From: Gemmatimonas sp. | Lineage (GTDB): Bacteria > Gemmatimonadota > Gemmatimonadetes > Gemmatimonadales > Gemmatimonadaceae | Reading direction: 5' to 3' | Assembly (NCBI GenBank): GCA_021154325.1 | Contig: JAJKIR010000135.1 | Span: 20,372-84,371 of the forward strand | Length of the DNA stretch: 64,000 bases | Shown here: positions 39,500 to 48,865 of the stretch, piece by piece | Numbering within the stretch: position 1 is the first letter of the stretch | How the letters are laid out: every line of letters starts with the position of its first letter | The notes under the pieces: model-generated | Database searches by the model: none | The model's input: the letters and a program-made list of their open reading frames with translations, nothing else | Told to the model about the DNA's origin: nothing | Made by a program: the position numbers and the translations under genes

Positions 39500-40560
39500 T
39501 CGCTGATCTGCTCGAGAAAGCGCACGTCGGAGTCGTAGAGAATACGAATGTCGGGAATGCCGTAGCGGCTGATCGCGATTCGCCCAGGCCCCATGCCGAA
39601 CGCCCAACCGCTATAGCGCTCGCTGTCGACGCCGGCCGCCTCGAGAACAGCGGGATGTACCATCCCCGACCCAAGAATCTCCACCCAGCCTGTCTGCTTG
39701 CAGACGCCGCATCCCTGTCCGCCACAGACGCCGCACTGCACGTCCATTTCGGCCGAGGGCTCCGTGAATGGAAAGAAGCTGGGACGGAAGCGCGTCGGGC
39801 GTTGACCGAAGAAGCGGTTGGCGAATCTCGTGAGCGTCGCCTTCAGGTCGACGAAGCTGATCCCTTCGTCGATGCAGAGCCCCTCGATCTGCTCGAACGC
39901 CGGCGCGTGCGACGGGTCGAAGAAATCGCGGCGATACACCCGTCCCGGAATGAGTACGCGAATCGGCGGCGCGTAGCGCTGAAGGGTGCGGATCTGCACG
40001 GGTGACGTATGCGTCCGCAGCAGACCTTCGCCGCTGAGATACAGCGTGTCGTGAAGATCCATCGCGGGATGGTTCGGCGGGAAGTTGAGCGCGCCGAAGT
40101 TGTACCACTCCGTCTCGGCCTCGGGACCGATCGCGATGGTGAATCCCAATTCCCGGAAAATGCCCTCGATCTCCTCGATGACGAGCGTCACCGGGTGCTT
40201 CGCGCCGCGCCAGCTCCGGCGCGCGGGCATCGTTAGGTCAGCAGGCCGGGTCGTGCTGTCGTCACCGAGCTTGGCGATTTCCTGCCGTCGGAGCTCGAGT
40301 GCGTCAGTCAGCCTCGCCTTCGCGGCGTTGAACAGCCGACCCGCTTCGGGGCGCGCTTCCTTGGGCAGCTTGCCGAGGACGATTTGAAACTCGCGCAACT
40401 TGCCCCGCTGATCGCCGAGGAACTCGATGCGCGCGGCCTCGAGCTCGTCGGCATTCGCGGCGCGCGCGAACTCGGTGACGCCGCGCTCGGACAGCTCGGC
40501 AAGCCGCTTCTTGTATTCGTCGAGAGTCGGGTTGTCAGGGAGCATGACTGAAGTCGTCAT
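39496..40560 (-). CDS. pheS: Phenylalanyl-tRNA synthetase alpha subunit
   Basis: HPVTLVIEEIEGIFRELGFTIAIGPEAETEWYNFGALNFPPNHPAMDLHDT. Confidence 0.96.
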   Translation of the reverse strand: MTTSVMLPDNPTLDEYKKRLAELSERGVTEFARAANADELEAARIEFLGDQRGKLREFQIVLGKLPKEARPEAGRLFNAAKARLTDALELRRQEIAKLGDDSTTRPADLTMPARRSWRGAKHPVTLVIEEIEGIFRELGFTIAIGPEAETEWYNFGALNFPPNHPAMDLHDTLYLSGEGLLRTHTSPVQIRTLQRYAPPIRVLIPGRVYRRDFFDPSHAPAFEQIEGLCIDEGISFVDLKATLTRFANRFFGQRPTRFRPSFFPFTEPSAEMDVQCGVCGGQGCGVCKQTGWVEILGSGMVHPAVLEAAGVDSERYSGWAFGMGPGRIAISRYGIPDIRILYDSDVRFLEQISE

Positions 40561-40661
40561 GGTCGAGGCTCGGAAAGAGGAACGGCGGCAGTGCAGTAAG
40601 CTCGCACCGCCGCCGTCTCGCTTCAACGTGAACCGGGAGTCACGTCGATCGCAGAGCTCTC

Positions 40662-41012
40662 TCAGGCAGAGCGCGCCTTGTCGGCGAGGGCGGTAAACGC
40701 CGCCGGATCGTGCACCGCCAGATCGGCGAGAACCTTCCGATCGAGCTCGATGCCGGCCTTCTTCAATCCGCTGATGAATACGTTGTAGCTCATGTCGTTC
40801 TGATGCGCGGCGGCGTTGATGCGCGTGATCCAGAGTCGCCGAAACTCACGCTTCTTCGCCTTGCGATCGCGATAGGCATACTTCCAACCGCGCTCGACGT
40901 TCTCCTTCGCCGCCTTCCACAGCTTGCTGCGGCCACCAAAGCCGCCGCGCGCCGCCTTCATGATCTGCTTCTTCCGCTTGAGACGCGGAACGTTCGATCT
41001 AGCTCGAGGCAT
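40662..41012 (-). CDS. rplT: 50S ribosomal protein L20
   Basis: MPRARSNVPRLKRKKQIMKAARGGFGGRSKLWKAAKE. Confidence 0.97.
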   Translation of the reverse strand: MPRARSNVPRLKRKKQIMKAARGGFGGRSKLWKAAKENVERGWKYAYRDRKAKKREFRRLWITRINAAAHQNDMSYNVFISGLKKAGIELDRKVLADLAVHDPAAFTALADKARSA

Positions 41013-41027
41013 TGTCGGTGTCCTCCG

Positions 41028-41222
41028 TTAAGCCTGAAGCAGCCGCTTGACGTGCTTCACCTCGCCCGTGGTCTTCACGAGTGAGGCTTGGCGAAGGCGG
41101 CGCTTTCGCTTCGCATCCTTCTTGGTGAGGATGTGGCTCTTGAAGGCGCGCATGCGCTTGACTTTACCGGAGCCTGTAACCTTGAAGCGCTTCTTCGCGC
41201 CCTTGTGTGTTTTCATCTTCAT
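41028..41222 (-). CDS. rpmI: 50S ribosomal protein L35
   Basis: [35 protein letters not shown]. Confidence 0.97.
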   Translation of the reverse strand: MKMKTHKGAKKRFKVTGSGKVKRMRAFKSHILTKKDAKRKRRLRQASLVKTTGEVKHVKRLLQA

Positions 41223-41232
41223 GGGAACGCCC

Positions 41233-41727
41233 TCATTTCGGCGCCAGAATCATCGTCATTGATTTGCCTTCCAAACGCCCAGCGCTCTCGATCTTGCCGA
41301 CATCGGAGAGGTTTTGGGCGACGCGATCGAGCACTGCCTGGCCGAGCTCCGGATGCGCGACCTGCCGACCGCGAAACATCATCGTCACCTTGACCTTGTT
41401 CTTCTCCTCGAGGAATCGGCGAGCGTGCCGGGTCTTCGTGTCGAAGTCGTGGTCGTCGATGCCGGGGCGGAACTTCACTTCCTTCAGCTCGATGACGTGC
41501 TGCTTTTTCTTGGCGACTCGAGCCTGTTTCGCCATTTCGAACTTGTACTTGCCGTAGTCCATGATGCGGACCACTGGCGGGCGCGCGGTTGCGGCAACTT
41601 CGACCAGGTCGAGGCCCTGTTCCTCCGCCATGCGGAGGGCTGCGTCGACCTCGAGAATGCCCAGCTGCGAACCATCTGCCCCGATCACGCGGACGGGAGT
41701 GATGCGGATCATGCGGTTGACCCGCAC
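41233..41727 (-). CDS. infC: Translation initiation factor IF-3
   Basis: [46 protein letters not shown]. Confidence 0.96.
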   Translation of the reverse strand: MRVNRMIRITPVRVIGADGSQLGILEVDAALRMAEEQGLDLVEVAATARPPVVRIMDYGKYKFEMAKQARVAKKKQHVIELKEVKFRPGIDDHDFDTKTRHARRFLEEKNKVKVTMMFRGRQVAHPELGQAVLDRVAQNLSDVGKIESAGRLEGKSMTMILAPK

Positions 41728-41770
41728 GCGTTTGGTAGTGTCCTGAATACCGAGATCCTCTGCGAGAGAA

Positions 41771-41803
41771 AAAGAAAACGCGGACCCCTGTTGGAATCCG
41801 CGT
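41771..41803 (-). terminator. Terminator/attenuator-like hairpin in the infC leader
   Basis: Minus strand ACGCGGA...TCCGCGT followed by TTTCTTTTTCTC, upstream of infC. Confidence 0.6.
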
Positions 41804-41983
41804 CAGGCGCCCCTGAGCCTCGAGCGAGTCGAGGCCGCGGCGTCGAATGTGGACTCCTGCAGCACGCCTCGCGCGCGTCCGCGAGGGCCAGAGGGTGGGA
41901 CCGACGACCGGCCGGTCCACTTAGCGCATTGAAGCGGTTGAAGTTAGGCGGGAAGAACTGTCCAGTCAAGCGCACTGGGTAAA

Positions 41984-42087
41984 AAGCGTTGGCGCGGACG
42001 AACACGGACACTGACGGACACCCACTGAGAAGGCTTTGTCTGCGTCAGTCGCCGTTGATGCGTCCGTGTCCGTCAGCGCCAAGCTTT
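41984..42087 (-). repeat. Long imperfect inverted repeat with internal ACGGACAC direct repeats; possible terminator for the downstream-ending MBL gene
   Basis: GTTGGCGC..ACGGACACTGACGGACAC vs GTCCGTGTCCGTCAGCGCCAA; minus strand continues with CGCTTTTTACCC. Confidence 0.65.
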
Positions 42088-42107
42088 TGACGTGTGGACC
42101 GAGTGAT

Positions 42108-42992
42108 CTATTTGGCGCTACCGAGCTCGCTGAGCCTGCCCCACGGCGTCTTCGCGTCGTGCTCGAAAATGAAGAGCCAGTCTTCGGCCTGCGCCCTGGC
42201 GAGGATGCGCCGCTTCGTCTCCAGAGTCACGAGCGGCTCGACGTCGTACCCCATGATCCAGGGCAGCGGCAGGTGCGCGGTCGTGGGAATGAGGTCGCCC
42301 AGATAAAGCGCGCGCTCCCCGTCCGACTCGATGAGCAGACTCTGATGCCATGGGACGTGCCCAGGGGTGCCCACGGAGCGAATGCCGGCGACGATCTCCC
42401 GATCCCCATCTACGAAGTCGAAGCGGTCTGCCTCGGCGATCGGCACGAAATTGTGCGCGAAGTAGCTGCCCGCCGTCCGCTCGTTGGTGTGCGTCGCGAA
42501 TTCATATTCGCCGCGTTGCACGACATAGCGAGCATTTGGAAACGCGGGGTGGACTTCGCCCCTCGCTGTGCGCAGGGTGTTCCCGCCGGCGTGGTCGAAG
42601 TGCAGATGCGTATTGATCACGAGCGCAACGTCCTCGGCGCGAATCCCGAGGTCGAGCAGACCGTCCTCGAGCGCTGTGGGTCCGCGCTCGCCGCGATTCT
42701 CGACACCGTAGATGTCGTGGAACTTCTCGTTCTCCTTGTTCCCTGCGCCGGTATCGATGAGCACGGGGCCGATCTCGTGCTCGATGACGAGACACCGCAT
42801 GCCAAGCTGGATCCGGTTGCGCTCGTCGGGAACGATGCGCCGTTGCCAGAGCATCTTCGGCACGACGCCGAACATCGCCCCACCGTCCAGCTTCTGACCA
42901 CCAGCCTGAATCGCGTGGACCGTCCAGCGGCCGATCCGGCGCGTCTCGACGCGCGGACCGAGGCCGCTTGCTGCATCGACGGCGGAGCTCAT
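42108..42992 (-). CDS. Metallo-beta-lactamase fold hydrolase
   Basis: LVINTHLHFDHAGGNT, VGTPGHVPWHQSLLI. Confidence 0.88.
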   Translation of the reverse strand: MSSAVDAASGLGPRVETRRIGRWTVHAIQAGGQKLDGGAMFGVVPKMLWQRRIVPDERNRIQLGMRCLVIEHEIGPVLIDTGAGNKENEKFHDIYGVENRGERGPTALEDGLLDLGIRAEDVALVINTHLHFDHAGGNTLRTARGEVHPAFPNARYVVQRGEYEFATHTNERTAGSYFAHNFVPIAEADRFDFVDGDREIVAGIRSVGTPGHVPWHQSLLIESDGERALYLGDLIPTTAHLPLPWIMGYDVEPLVTLETKRRILARAQAEDWLFIFEHDAKTPWGRLSELGSAK

Positions 42993-43939
42993 GCGGTCGT
43001 GTCCTTGTCGATGGGCCGCGGCATCGCCGGCGGCCGGCGCGGCCGGCGGCGCTTCGGCACCGGCGCGATTAGTAAACGCTGAATGTCGTGCCAGCTCTCG
43101 CAGCCTTCCCGGCGCGCGTCTTCCATCATGCGAAGGAAGACCTGCGCCGTTGCGAGCGCGTCGCCGCCCGCGCGATGCCGGCGCGTGATCTCGACGCCAT
43201 AGTGGAGCGACACATAATCCAGCGACCGCCGTCGCAACCCGGGAAGAAGCTTGCGCGCCAGGCGCACCGTACAGAGGCGGCGACCCGCGAGCGTGCGCCG
43301 CGTGGCGCGCTCGATCTCCATCGACAGAAAGCGCCAGTCGAAGTTCGCGTTATGCGCGACGAAGACACGCCCATCGAGCACACCGAGCAGCTGGTCGCAA
43401 ATCTCAGAGAAGGTTGGCGCGTTCTTTACCATCTCCCAGGAGATGTTCGTCAGACGGCTGATCCACGGCGGGATCGAGCGCTCGGGGTTGACGAGCGTAT
43501 CGAAGACTGTGGTTGCGGCGCCGTTCTTGACCTCGACGACAGCGACCTCGGTGATACGGTCGCCGCCGGTGACGCGGCCGCCCGTGGCCTCGACGTCGAC
43601 GACGGCGTAAGTGAGCGCGGCGAGTGCGTCCGCGGACGGAAAGGCCAAGTCGCGCACGAGCCCCCAACGGCCATCCGGCTCACGCACGAAGCGACGGTGG
43701 CCGGCGAAGAGCGCAATCGCCATGTGCTCCGCCACCGCCGGGGGCATCGACGGGAGCTGACAGACATGCGCGATGAGCGTTCGTGCATCGGCGGGACCGG
43801 CCGCGAGGTAGTCGACGGCGCGCCGCGTGAGGAGCGTCTCCCGCGCCGCGACAGTGAGCCCCGATGAGGATTCGCTAATCGCCAGCGAGCGATCGGTCAA
43901 TCCCACGGATCCTCGCGCTGGACGGGGCAGCTCATGCAC
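42989..43939 (-). CDS. DEDD 3'-5' exonuclease (DNA polymerase III epsilon-like)
   Basis: YAVVDVEATGGRVTGGDRITEVAVV, FVAHNANFDWRFL, HRAGGDALATAQVF; exact start uncertain. Confidence 0.85.
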   Translation of the reverse strand: MHELPRPARGSVGLTDRSLAISESSSGLTVAARETLLTRRAVDYLAAGPADARTLIAHVCQLPSMPPAVAEHMAIALFAGHRRFVREPDGRWGLVRDLAFPSADALAALTYAVVDVEATGGRVTGGDRITEVAVVEVKNGAATTVFDTLVNPERSIPPWISRLTNISWEMVKNAPTFSEICDQLLGVLDGRVFVAHNANFDWRFLSMEIERATRRTLAGRRLCTVRLARKLLPGLRRRSLDYVSLHYGVEITRRHRAGGDALATAQVFLRMMEDARREGCESWHDIQRLLIAPVPKRRRPRRPPAMPRPIDKDTTA

Positions 43940-45132
43940 CGCGGGCCGCCGCCGCCGCGCACGAGCTCAGAGCCCTCGAACGAGATCGCCGCGCGATCGC
44001 CGTCCGCGATCCGCTCCTCGCCCGTGAGGAAGGAGACGCCAGAGATGACGCGAAACCCGACCTTCTCCAACTCGTGCAGCGTCTCCTCGTTGCGCTGATA
44101 GGAGAGCACGACGCCGGGGCGGAGCGCGACGAAGTTGCAGCCGGAGGCCCACTGCTCTCGCTCCTGCGTCGTGCGGTGCCGCCCCCCGCAGTAGATCGGC
44201 TCCGTGGGCATTCCGCACGACTTGAGCGCGGCGAAGATGTTCGCCGGCTCGCGCAGCGTCGACTCGCCCTTGTGCCAGTGCAGCACCGGAAGCCGCTCAG
44301 GGCCAATGAAGTGCGGCGGAAAGACGACGCAGAGCTCGCGATCGACCTGAGTGAAGACCATGTCGAGGTGAATCGCCGTCGTGACCTTGGGCATCACCAC
44401 GACAAGGATGTCCTTGACCTCGGTGTGCTCGAAGAAGAGACTCGCAAGCTGATCGATGCCCGCCGGGCTCGAGCGCTCGCTGAAGCCGATGAGCACCAGA
44501 TCCTGGCGCAGCGAATGGACGTCGCCGCCTTCGAGGGTGTAGTTCACCCGGCGCTCCGATGCGCCATCGTAGAGAATCCCCTGATTCGCGAGCAGAGGAT
44601 GGTGGAGGAAGAGCGTCTTCATGATGATCGCTTCCGTCCACCGGATGGCGTAGCGCATCGACCCCACGAGCACGTGCTTTCCCGTGACGGTGCAGCTGTC
44701 CCGGGTGAAAAAGAGGTTGGGGAGTGGCGGCAGAACGTAGCCGCACTCGTTCAATGCCTTCGCCAGTGGGCCCGGCGGCTCTTCCCTCCCCTCAATGAGC
44801 AACCGTACGATCGTCTCGGCATCGAGCTCGCTCAGGTCCCGCGCCAGCGGCTCGGACGGCACGATGTCCATCGTCTCGCGAATCAGCAGCTCGCGAGCCT
44901 GGGCGTTGGCGAGCACGTCCGCGAGGAGGTCGCGAACCTGGTAGACCTTCGTGAAACGCTCGAGAATAGCGAGGAACCGGCGGTGCTCACGCTGGGCGTT
45001 GTCGGCGTCGATGATGTCATCGTAGAGGAATTCCGCGCGATTCGACGGGGTCACGGCGCGGAGCTCGGGCCCCGGCGAATGCACGATGACTCCCCTCAGC
45101 CGCCCGATCTCGGACGTAACGTGGACCGACAT
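43897..45132 (-). CDS. arcA: Arginine deiminase
   Basis: EIGRLRGVIVHSPGPEL, LPNLFFTRDSC, YTLEGGDVHSL, HLDMVFTQVD, ASGCNFVALRPGVVLSYQRN; ORF extension to 45699 is antisense to rex, so MSVHVTSE start at 45132 is used. Confidence 0.93.
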   Translation of the reverse strand: MSVHVTSEIGRLRGVIVHSPGPELRAVTPSNRAEFLYDDIIDADNAQREHRRFLAILERFTKVYQVRDLLADVLANAQARELLIRETMDIVPSEPLARDLSELDAETIVRLLIEGREEPPGPLAKALNECGYVLPPLPNLFFTRDSCTVTGKHVLVGSMRYAIRWTEAIIMKTLFLHHPLLANQGILYDGASERRVNYTLEGGDVHSLRQDLVLIGFSERSSPAGIDQLASLFFEHTEVKDILVVVMPKVTTAIHLDMVFTQVDRELCVVFPPHFIGPERLPVLHWHKGESTLREPANIFAALKSCGMPTEPIYCGGRHRTTQEREQWASGCNFVALRPGVVLSYQRNEETLHELEKVGFRVISGVSFLTGEERIADGDRAAISFEGSELVRGGGGPRCMSCPVQREDPWD

Positions 45133-45187
45133 GGCCCGAAGATAACCGAAGGGTGATAGCTGGTGCAGGCGGAATCGCGTCTTTAAC

Positions 45188-45205
45188 TTGTGAATTCGTT
45201 CACAA
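45188..45205. promoter_or_regulatory. Rex operator (perfect 7-4-7 palindrome TTGTGAA-TTCG-TTCACAA)
   Basis: Exact match to the known ROP consensus TTGTGAAnnnnTTCACAA, between divergent arcA and rex. Confidence 0.92.
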
Positions 45206-45852
45206 GCCGGGACCGCAAAGCACCCGTGGCGAAACGCATCGCTGATTCGACCGTCCGACGTCTCTCCGCCTATTTGCGCTTCCTCGAGGACTTCGAGAGT
45301 CGTGGCCTCGAGACTATTTCCAGCGAGGAGCTGGCGCAGCGCGGCGGCACGACCTCGGCGCAGGTGCGGAAGGATCTCTCCTTCTTCGGCTCGTTTGGCA
45401 AGCGCGGCCTTGGCTACTCGGTGCCCGAGCTGGCCGGTCGGCTCCGCGAGATTCTTGGTCTCGGCAAGGAATGGAAGGTCATCATCATCGGCGCGGGAAA
45501 GATCGGCGCCGCGCTCGCGCAGTATCGCGGCTTTCGCCAGCGGGGTTTCCTGATTCTCGCCGCGTACGACGCGAACGAAGAGAAGATCGGCCGCAAGCTC
45601 GAGGGCATTCCCGTCCGCGACATCACGCAGCTCGAGCGAGACGTGCGGCAGGATCGCCCCGACATCGCCGTGCTCACCGTGCCGGCGGAGGAAGCCCAAC
45701 GGGTCCTCGACCGCGTCGTCAAGACGGGGATCAAGGCGATTCTCAACTTCGCGCCGACACAGCTTCAGGCACCCGCCGACGTCACCGTGAAGACGGTGAA
45801 CATGGCGATGGAGCTCGAGGGTCTCAGCTACGCGCTGACTAACCGCGACTGA
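45190..45852 (+). CDS. rex: Redox-sensing transcriptional repressor Rex
   Basis: SEELAQRGGTTSAQVRKDLSFFGSFGKRGLGYSV, IIIGAGKIGAALAQY; the 45190 GTG lies in the operator, so the real start may be a downstream GTG near 45226. Confidence 0.93.
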   Translation: MNSFTSRDRKAPVAKRIADSTVRRLSAYLRFLEDFESRGLETISSEELAQRGGTTSAQVRKDLSFFGSFGKRGLGYSVPELAGRLREILGLGKEWKVIIIGAGKIGAALAQYRGFRQRGFLILAAYDANEEKIGRKLEGIPVRDITQLERDVRQDRPDIAVLTVPAEEAQRVLDRVVKTGIKAILNFAPTQLQAPADVTVKTVNMAMELEGLSYALTNRD

Positions 45853-45876
45853 CCTGAGCGGCCCGCCGTCTGGCGC

Positions 45877-46695
45877 CTAACGCGGGCGCGCCCGCAGGAG
45901 ACGGGCGAAGCGCTCCGGTGAGAGCGTCTCCGGGCGTGCCGTCGGATCGACTTCCGCCTTCGCGAGCACTTCGTCGGCGACGGACGCATCGACATCCCAG
46001 AGGGCACGGAGGACGCGACGCATCTGCTTGCGCCGGAAACCGAACGCGCCCTGCACGAAGGTGCGAAAGGCGTCTTCCTCGTCTGTGCGCACAACCGGGT
46101 CCGACAGCGGTACGATGCGGACGACGGCGCTCTCGACTTTCGGCGCTGGATGAAAGGCGCCGGCAGGGATCCGAAAGAGCAGCTCGGCGGCGGCGACTGC
46201 CTGCACGTTCGCCGAGAGCGCGCCGTACTCTCGAGTGCCGGCGGCGGCGACGATGCGCTCCGCGACCTCGCGTTGCACGAGATAGACGGCGCGGTCGGGC
46301 CGCGGTCTCGTTAGGCCGTGAAAGAGAATTGGCGTCGTGATGTAGTACGGCACGTTACCGGCGACGACGTACGGCCCTCCGGCGAGCTCGCCAAGGTTCA
46401 CCTGCAGCACATCGCGCTCGACGATCGTGATGCGCGCGTCCTCGGCGTAGCGCCGTCGCAGGAGCTCGGCCAGGGCGCGATCATACTCGATGGCGTAGAG
46501 GCGGCGTGCTCGCGGCAGTAGCACCTCGGTAAGCGCGCCGCGACCAGGTCCGATCTCGATCACGACCTCGGCGCCGCTGAGCTCGAGCGCATCGGCGATG
46601 CGGCCAAGAATGCGGGGGTCGTTGAGAAAATGCTGACCGAGACTCTTCCGGACGGGTGGAAGACGCGACGCGTCCCGCCGTCCCGCGTCGTCCAT
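45877..46695 (-). CDS. rsmA: 16S rRNA dimethyladenosine transferase
   Basis: RKSLGQHFLNDPRILGRIADAL, VIEIGPGRGALTEVLL, VAGNVPYYITTPILF. Confidence 0.93.
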   Translation of the reverse strand: MDDAGRRDASRLPPVRKSLGQHFLNDPRILGRIADALELSGAEVVIEIGPGRGALTEVLLPRARRLYAIEYDRALAELLRRRYAEDARITIVERDVLQVNLGELAGGPYVVAGNVPYYITTPILFHGLTRPRPDRAVYLVQREVAERIVAAAGTREYGALSANVQAVAAAELLFRIPAGAFHPAPKVESAVVRIVPLSDPVVRTDEEDAFRTFVQGAFGFRRKQMRRVLRALWDVDASVADEVLAKAEVDPTARPETLSPERFARLLRARPR

Positions 46696-48287
46696 TAGCT
46701 GTGCAGCAGGACGATCGTCTGGTCGTCGCGGCGAGGCGTGTTGCCGCTGTGGGCCTCGACGAGATCGATGAGTCGCGTGAGAATCTCCGCCGGAGATTCG
46801 CGGCGGTACTTCCGGATGATCTCGAGCAGCGCTTCCTCGCCGAGCCGCTGGCCGCCGCTGCTGCGGGCATCGCTCAGGCCATCGGTGAAGAGCACGAGGA
46901 GATCCTGCTGCGGACTCCATGAGCGTCTTGTCGTCTTCGGCTGCGAGCTCGCCATGCCGAGCGGCGGATCCTTCGCGGTGAGTCTCTCGCAGCTGCCGTC
47001 AGGGCCAACGACGAACGCGTGCGGATGGCCGGTGTTCGCGTAGAGCAGCTCCCCGCGGACCCGATCGACAACGCCATAGAACGCGGAGATGAACATCTCC
47101 GTCGTGGCCAGCTCGTCGCGGACTGTGGAGAACAGGGCGTGCAGCGTCTCGCCAGGGTCGGCCGTGGTCTGCGCGTGGATTGCCGACGCGCTCATCGTCA
47201 ACGCCATGATCAGCGCGGCCTGGTAGCCATGACCCGAGACGTCGCCGATCATCGCGCCGACACGTCGGTCGCCAAGGCGGAACAGGTTGTAGAAGTCACC
47301 GCCGACGCTCTCCGCCGGCATCACACGCGCGGCGACGACGGCGTCCGGCGCGACAATGCTCCCCGCGGGGAGGAGCTTCATTTGCAGGTCGTGCGCGAGC
47401 TCCATCTCGTGAAGCAGGCGCTCCTGCATCAGCGATGCGCGGACGAGGCGCGCGTTCTGAATCGCCGTTCCGATTTGCGTCGCGATCGCCGCGATGAGCT
47501 TCTGGTCGCCGGCGGTGAACGGCTGGCCCGACCGGCGATCGGAGAGGTTGACGACGCCTAACGGCTCCCCGCCCCGCGGCGTCGTCCACATGATCGGTAC
47601 GGAGAGCATGGCGCCGCGGCGGTACGATCGCTCCGCCTCGCACTGCATCTGATCGCCCTCGACGAGGAGGGGATGCTGAGTGCGAAAAACCCGTGCACTG
47701 ACGCTGCACTGGTCCTGGACACCAATCGATGGCGTCGGCGAGGGTCCGACGCCCAACGCGGCGACGACACCCAAGCTGTCGGTCGCGGGGTCGTGGACGA
47801 GAATCGAGGCGCGGCGCGCTCCGACGGTTTCCGAGATCTCGGTGAGAATGGTGCGCGCCGCTTCCTCGAGCGAAACCGTGCGGCCGAGGATCTCACTGAT
47901 TGTATAGAGAAGGTTGATCTCCTCGTATCGCTCGGCCAATTCGTTCGCGGCGTGCTCTACCTCGAGCGCGGACTGGAGATACTGCGCGACGACGGGCAGC
48001 ATGAAGCGCATGTAGCTCGCGAGGTCCCCGCTCGCGGTGGTGCACGGACCGAGGATGAGCCACGCCGGCCGCGGACCCGGCACCGCCGCGATGAGCGAAG
48101 GACCCCCGGCCGAGTCGATCGGCCGGATGCCGTCGGAAACGGTGGGCAGCTGTTCGATTGAAGAGCGTGCGGTACCCGTGGACGCTTCGGCAATGATGCG
48201 GCCGTCGGCGGCGGACTGCGTCAGCACCGCGGCTTCGCATTGCGTCGCTGCATGGAACGCAGACAGCACCGCCGTAAGATCCGTCAT
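46695..48287 (-). CDS. GAF-domain PP2C-type phosphatase (RsbU/SpoIIE family)
   Basis: GAF region; MLAHDLQMKLLPAG-like, ESVGGDFYNLFRLGDRRVGAMIGDVSGHG, LLVLFTDGLSDARS; start at 48287 overlapping the rsbW stop. Confidence 0.9.
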   Translation of the reverse strand: MTDLTAVLSAFHAATQCEAAVLTQSAADGRIIAEASTGTARSSIEQLPTVSDGIRPIDSAGGPSLIAAVPGPRPAWLILGPCTTASGDLASYMRFMLPVVAQYLQSALEVEHAANELAERYEEINLLYTISEILGRTVSLEEAARTILTEISETVGARRASILVHDPATDSLGVVAALGVGPSPTPSIGVQDQCSVSARVFRTQHPLLVEGDQMQCEAERSYRRGAMLSVPIMWTTPRGGEPLGVVNLSDRRSGQPFTAGDQKLIAAIATQIGTAIQNARLVRASLMQERLLHEMELAHDLQMKLLPAGSIVAPDAVVAARVMPAESVGGDFYNLFRLGDRRVGAMIGDVSGHGYQAALIMALTMSASAIHAQTTADPGETLHALFSTVRDELATTEMFISAFYGVVDRVRGELLYANTGHPHAFVVGPDGSCERLTAKDPPLGMASSQPKTTRRSWSPQQDLLVLFTDGLSDARSSGGQRLGEEALLEIIRKYRRESPAEILTRLIDLVEAHSGNTPRRDDQTIVLLHS

Positions 48288-48751
48288 TGGCGGTTGAGGG
48301 TCAGCCGCACGACGTTGCCACGCTCGCCGTCGAAGCGTTCGACCCGATCCATGAGCTGACGCATGAGGAACAGCCCGCGGCCGTCCTCTCGATCCACGTT
48401 GTCGGGCGTGGTGGGATCGAGTGTGCATTGATCGAGATCGAAGCCGCCCCCCTCGTCCATGACCTCGAGGACGAGGCGAACGCTGTCGACGCGCGCCGTC
48501 ACATAAACGTGCTTCGCGGGATCGTCGTTGTTGCCGCGAAGGATCGCGTTGGAGAGTGCTTCGGTGAGCGCGACCGCCAGGTTGAGCATCAGCTGTCGCG
48601 CACCGAACTTCATCAGCGCGCATTCGCGCTGCACGAGCTCGACCACCTTCTCGATCTCCTGGACGTCGCTCGGAATTTCGAGTTCGATGACACGCGCGTC
48701 ATCGCGTCCGCCGCCGTGGAGATTCACTCCCGGCTCACTGCGTTCGGTCAT
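48284..48751 (-). CDS. Anti-sigma factor serine kinase (RsbW-like HATPase)
   Basis: LNLAVALTEALSNAILRGNNDDPAKHVYV, DEGGGFDLDQ, DREDGRGLFLMRQLMDRV. Confidence 0.88.
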   Translation of the reverse strand: MTERSEPGVNLHGGGRDDARVIELEIPSDVQEIEKVVELVQRECALMKFGARQLMLNLAVALTEALSNAILRGNNDDPAKHVYVTARVDSVRLVLEVMDEGGGFDLDQCTLDPTTPDNVDREDGRGLFLMRQLMDRVERFDGERGNVVRLTLNRQ

Positions 48752-48775
48752 GCGAAATCGGGACGGTGCCGGAGG

Positions 48776-48818
48776 GGCGCGGTTCCGCGCGGCATCGCGC
48801 GCTCACGGGAACCGCGCC
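48776..48818. repeat. 11-bp inverted repeat (GGCGCGGTTCC...GGAACCGCGCC) between the STAS and RsbW genes
   Basis: Perfect complementary arms 48776-48786 and 48808-48818. Confidence 0.75.
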
Positions 48819-48865
48819 GCGTCCCGCGCGGATGAGGGGGGAAAGAGCGCCGATACGGCGCGGTG

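Noticed and set aside
41890-41920. T-box-like AGAGGGTGGGACCG followed by a hairpin on the + strand
   Set aside because: No + strand gene lies downstream and no specifier stem is visible; more likely part of the minus-strand infC leader structure.
43897-45699. 600-aa minus-strand ORF as a full-length arginine deiminase fusion
   Set aside because: The N-terminal ~190 aa are antisense to rex and unlike any protein; the MSVHVTSE start at 45132 gives a normal ArcA.
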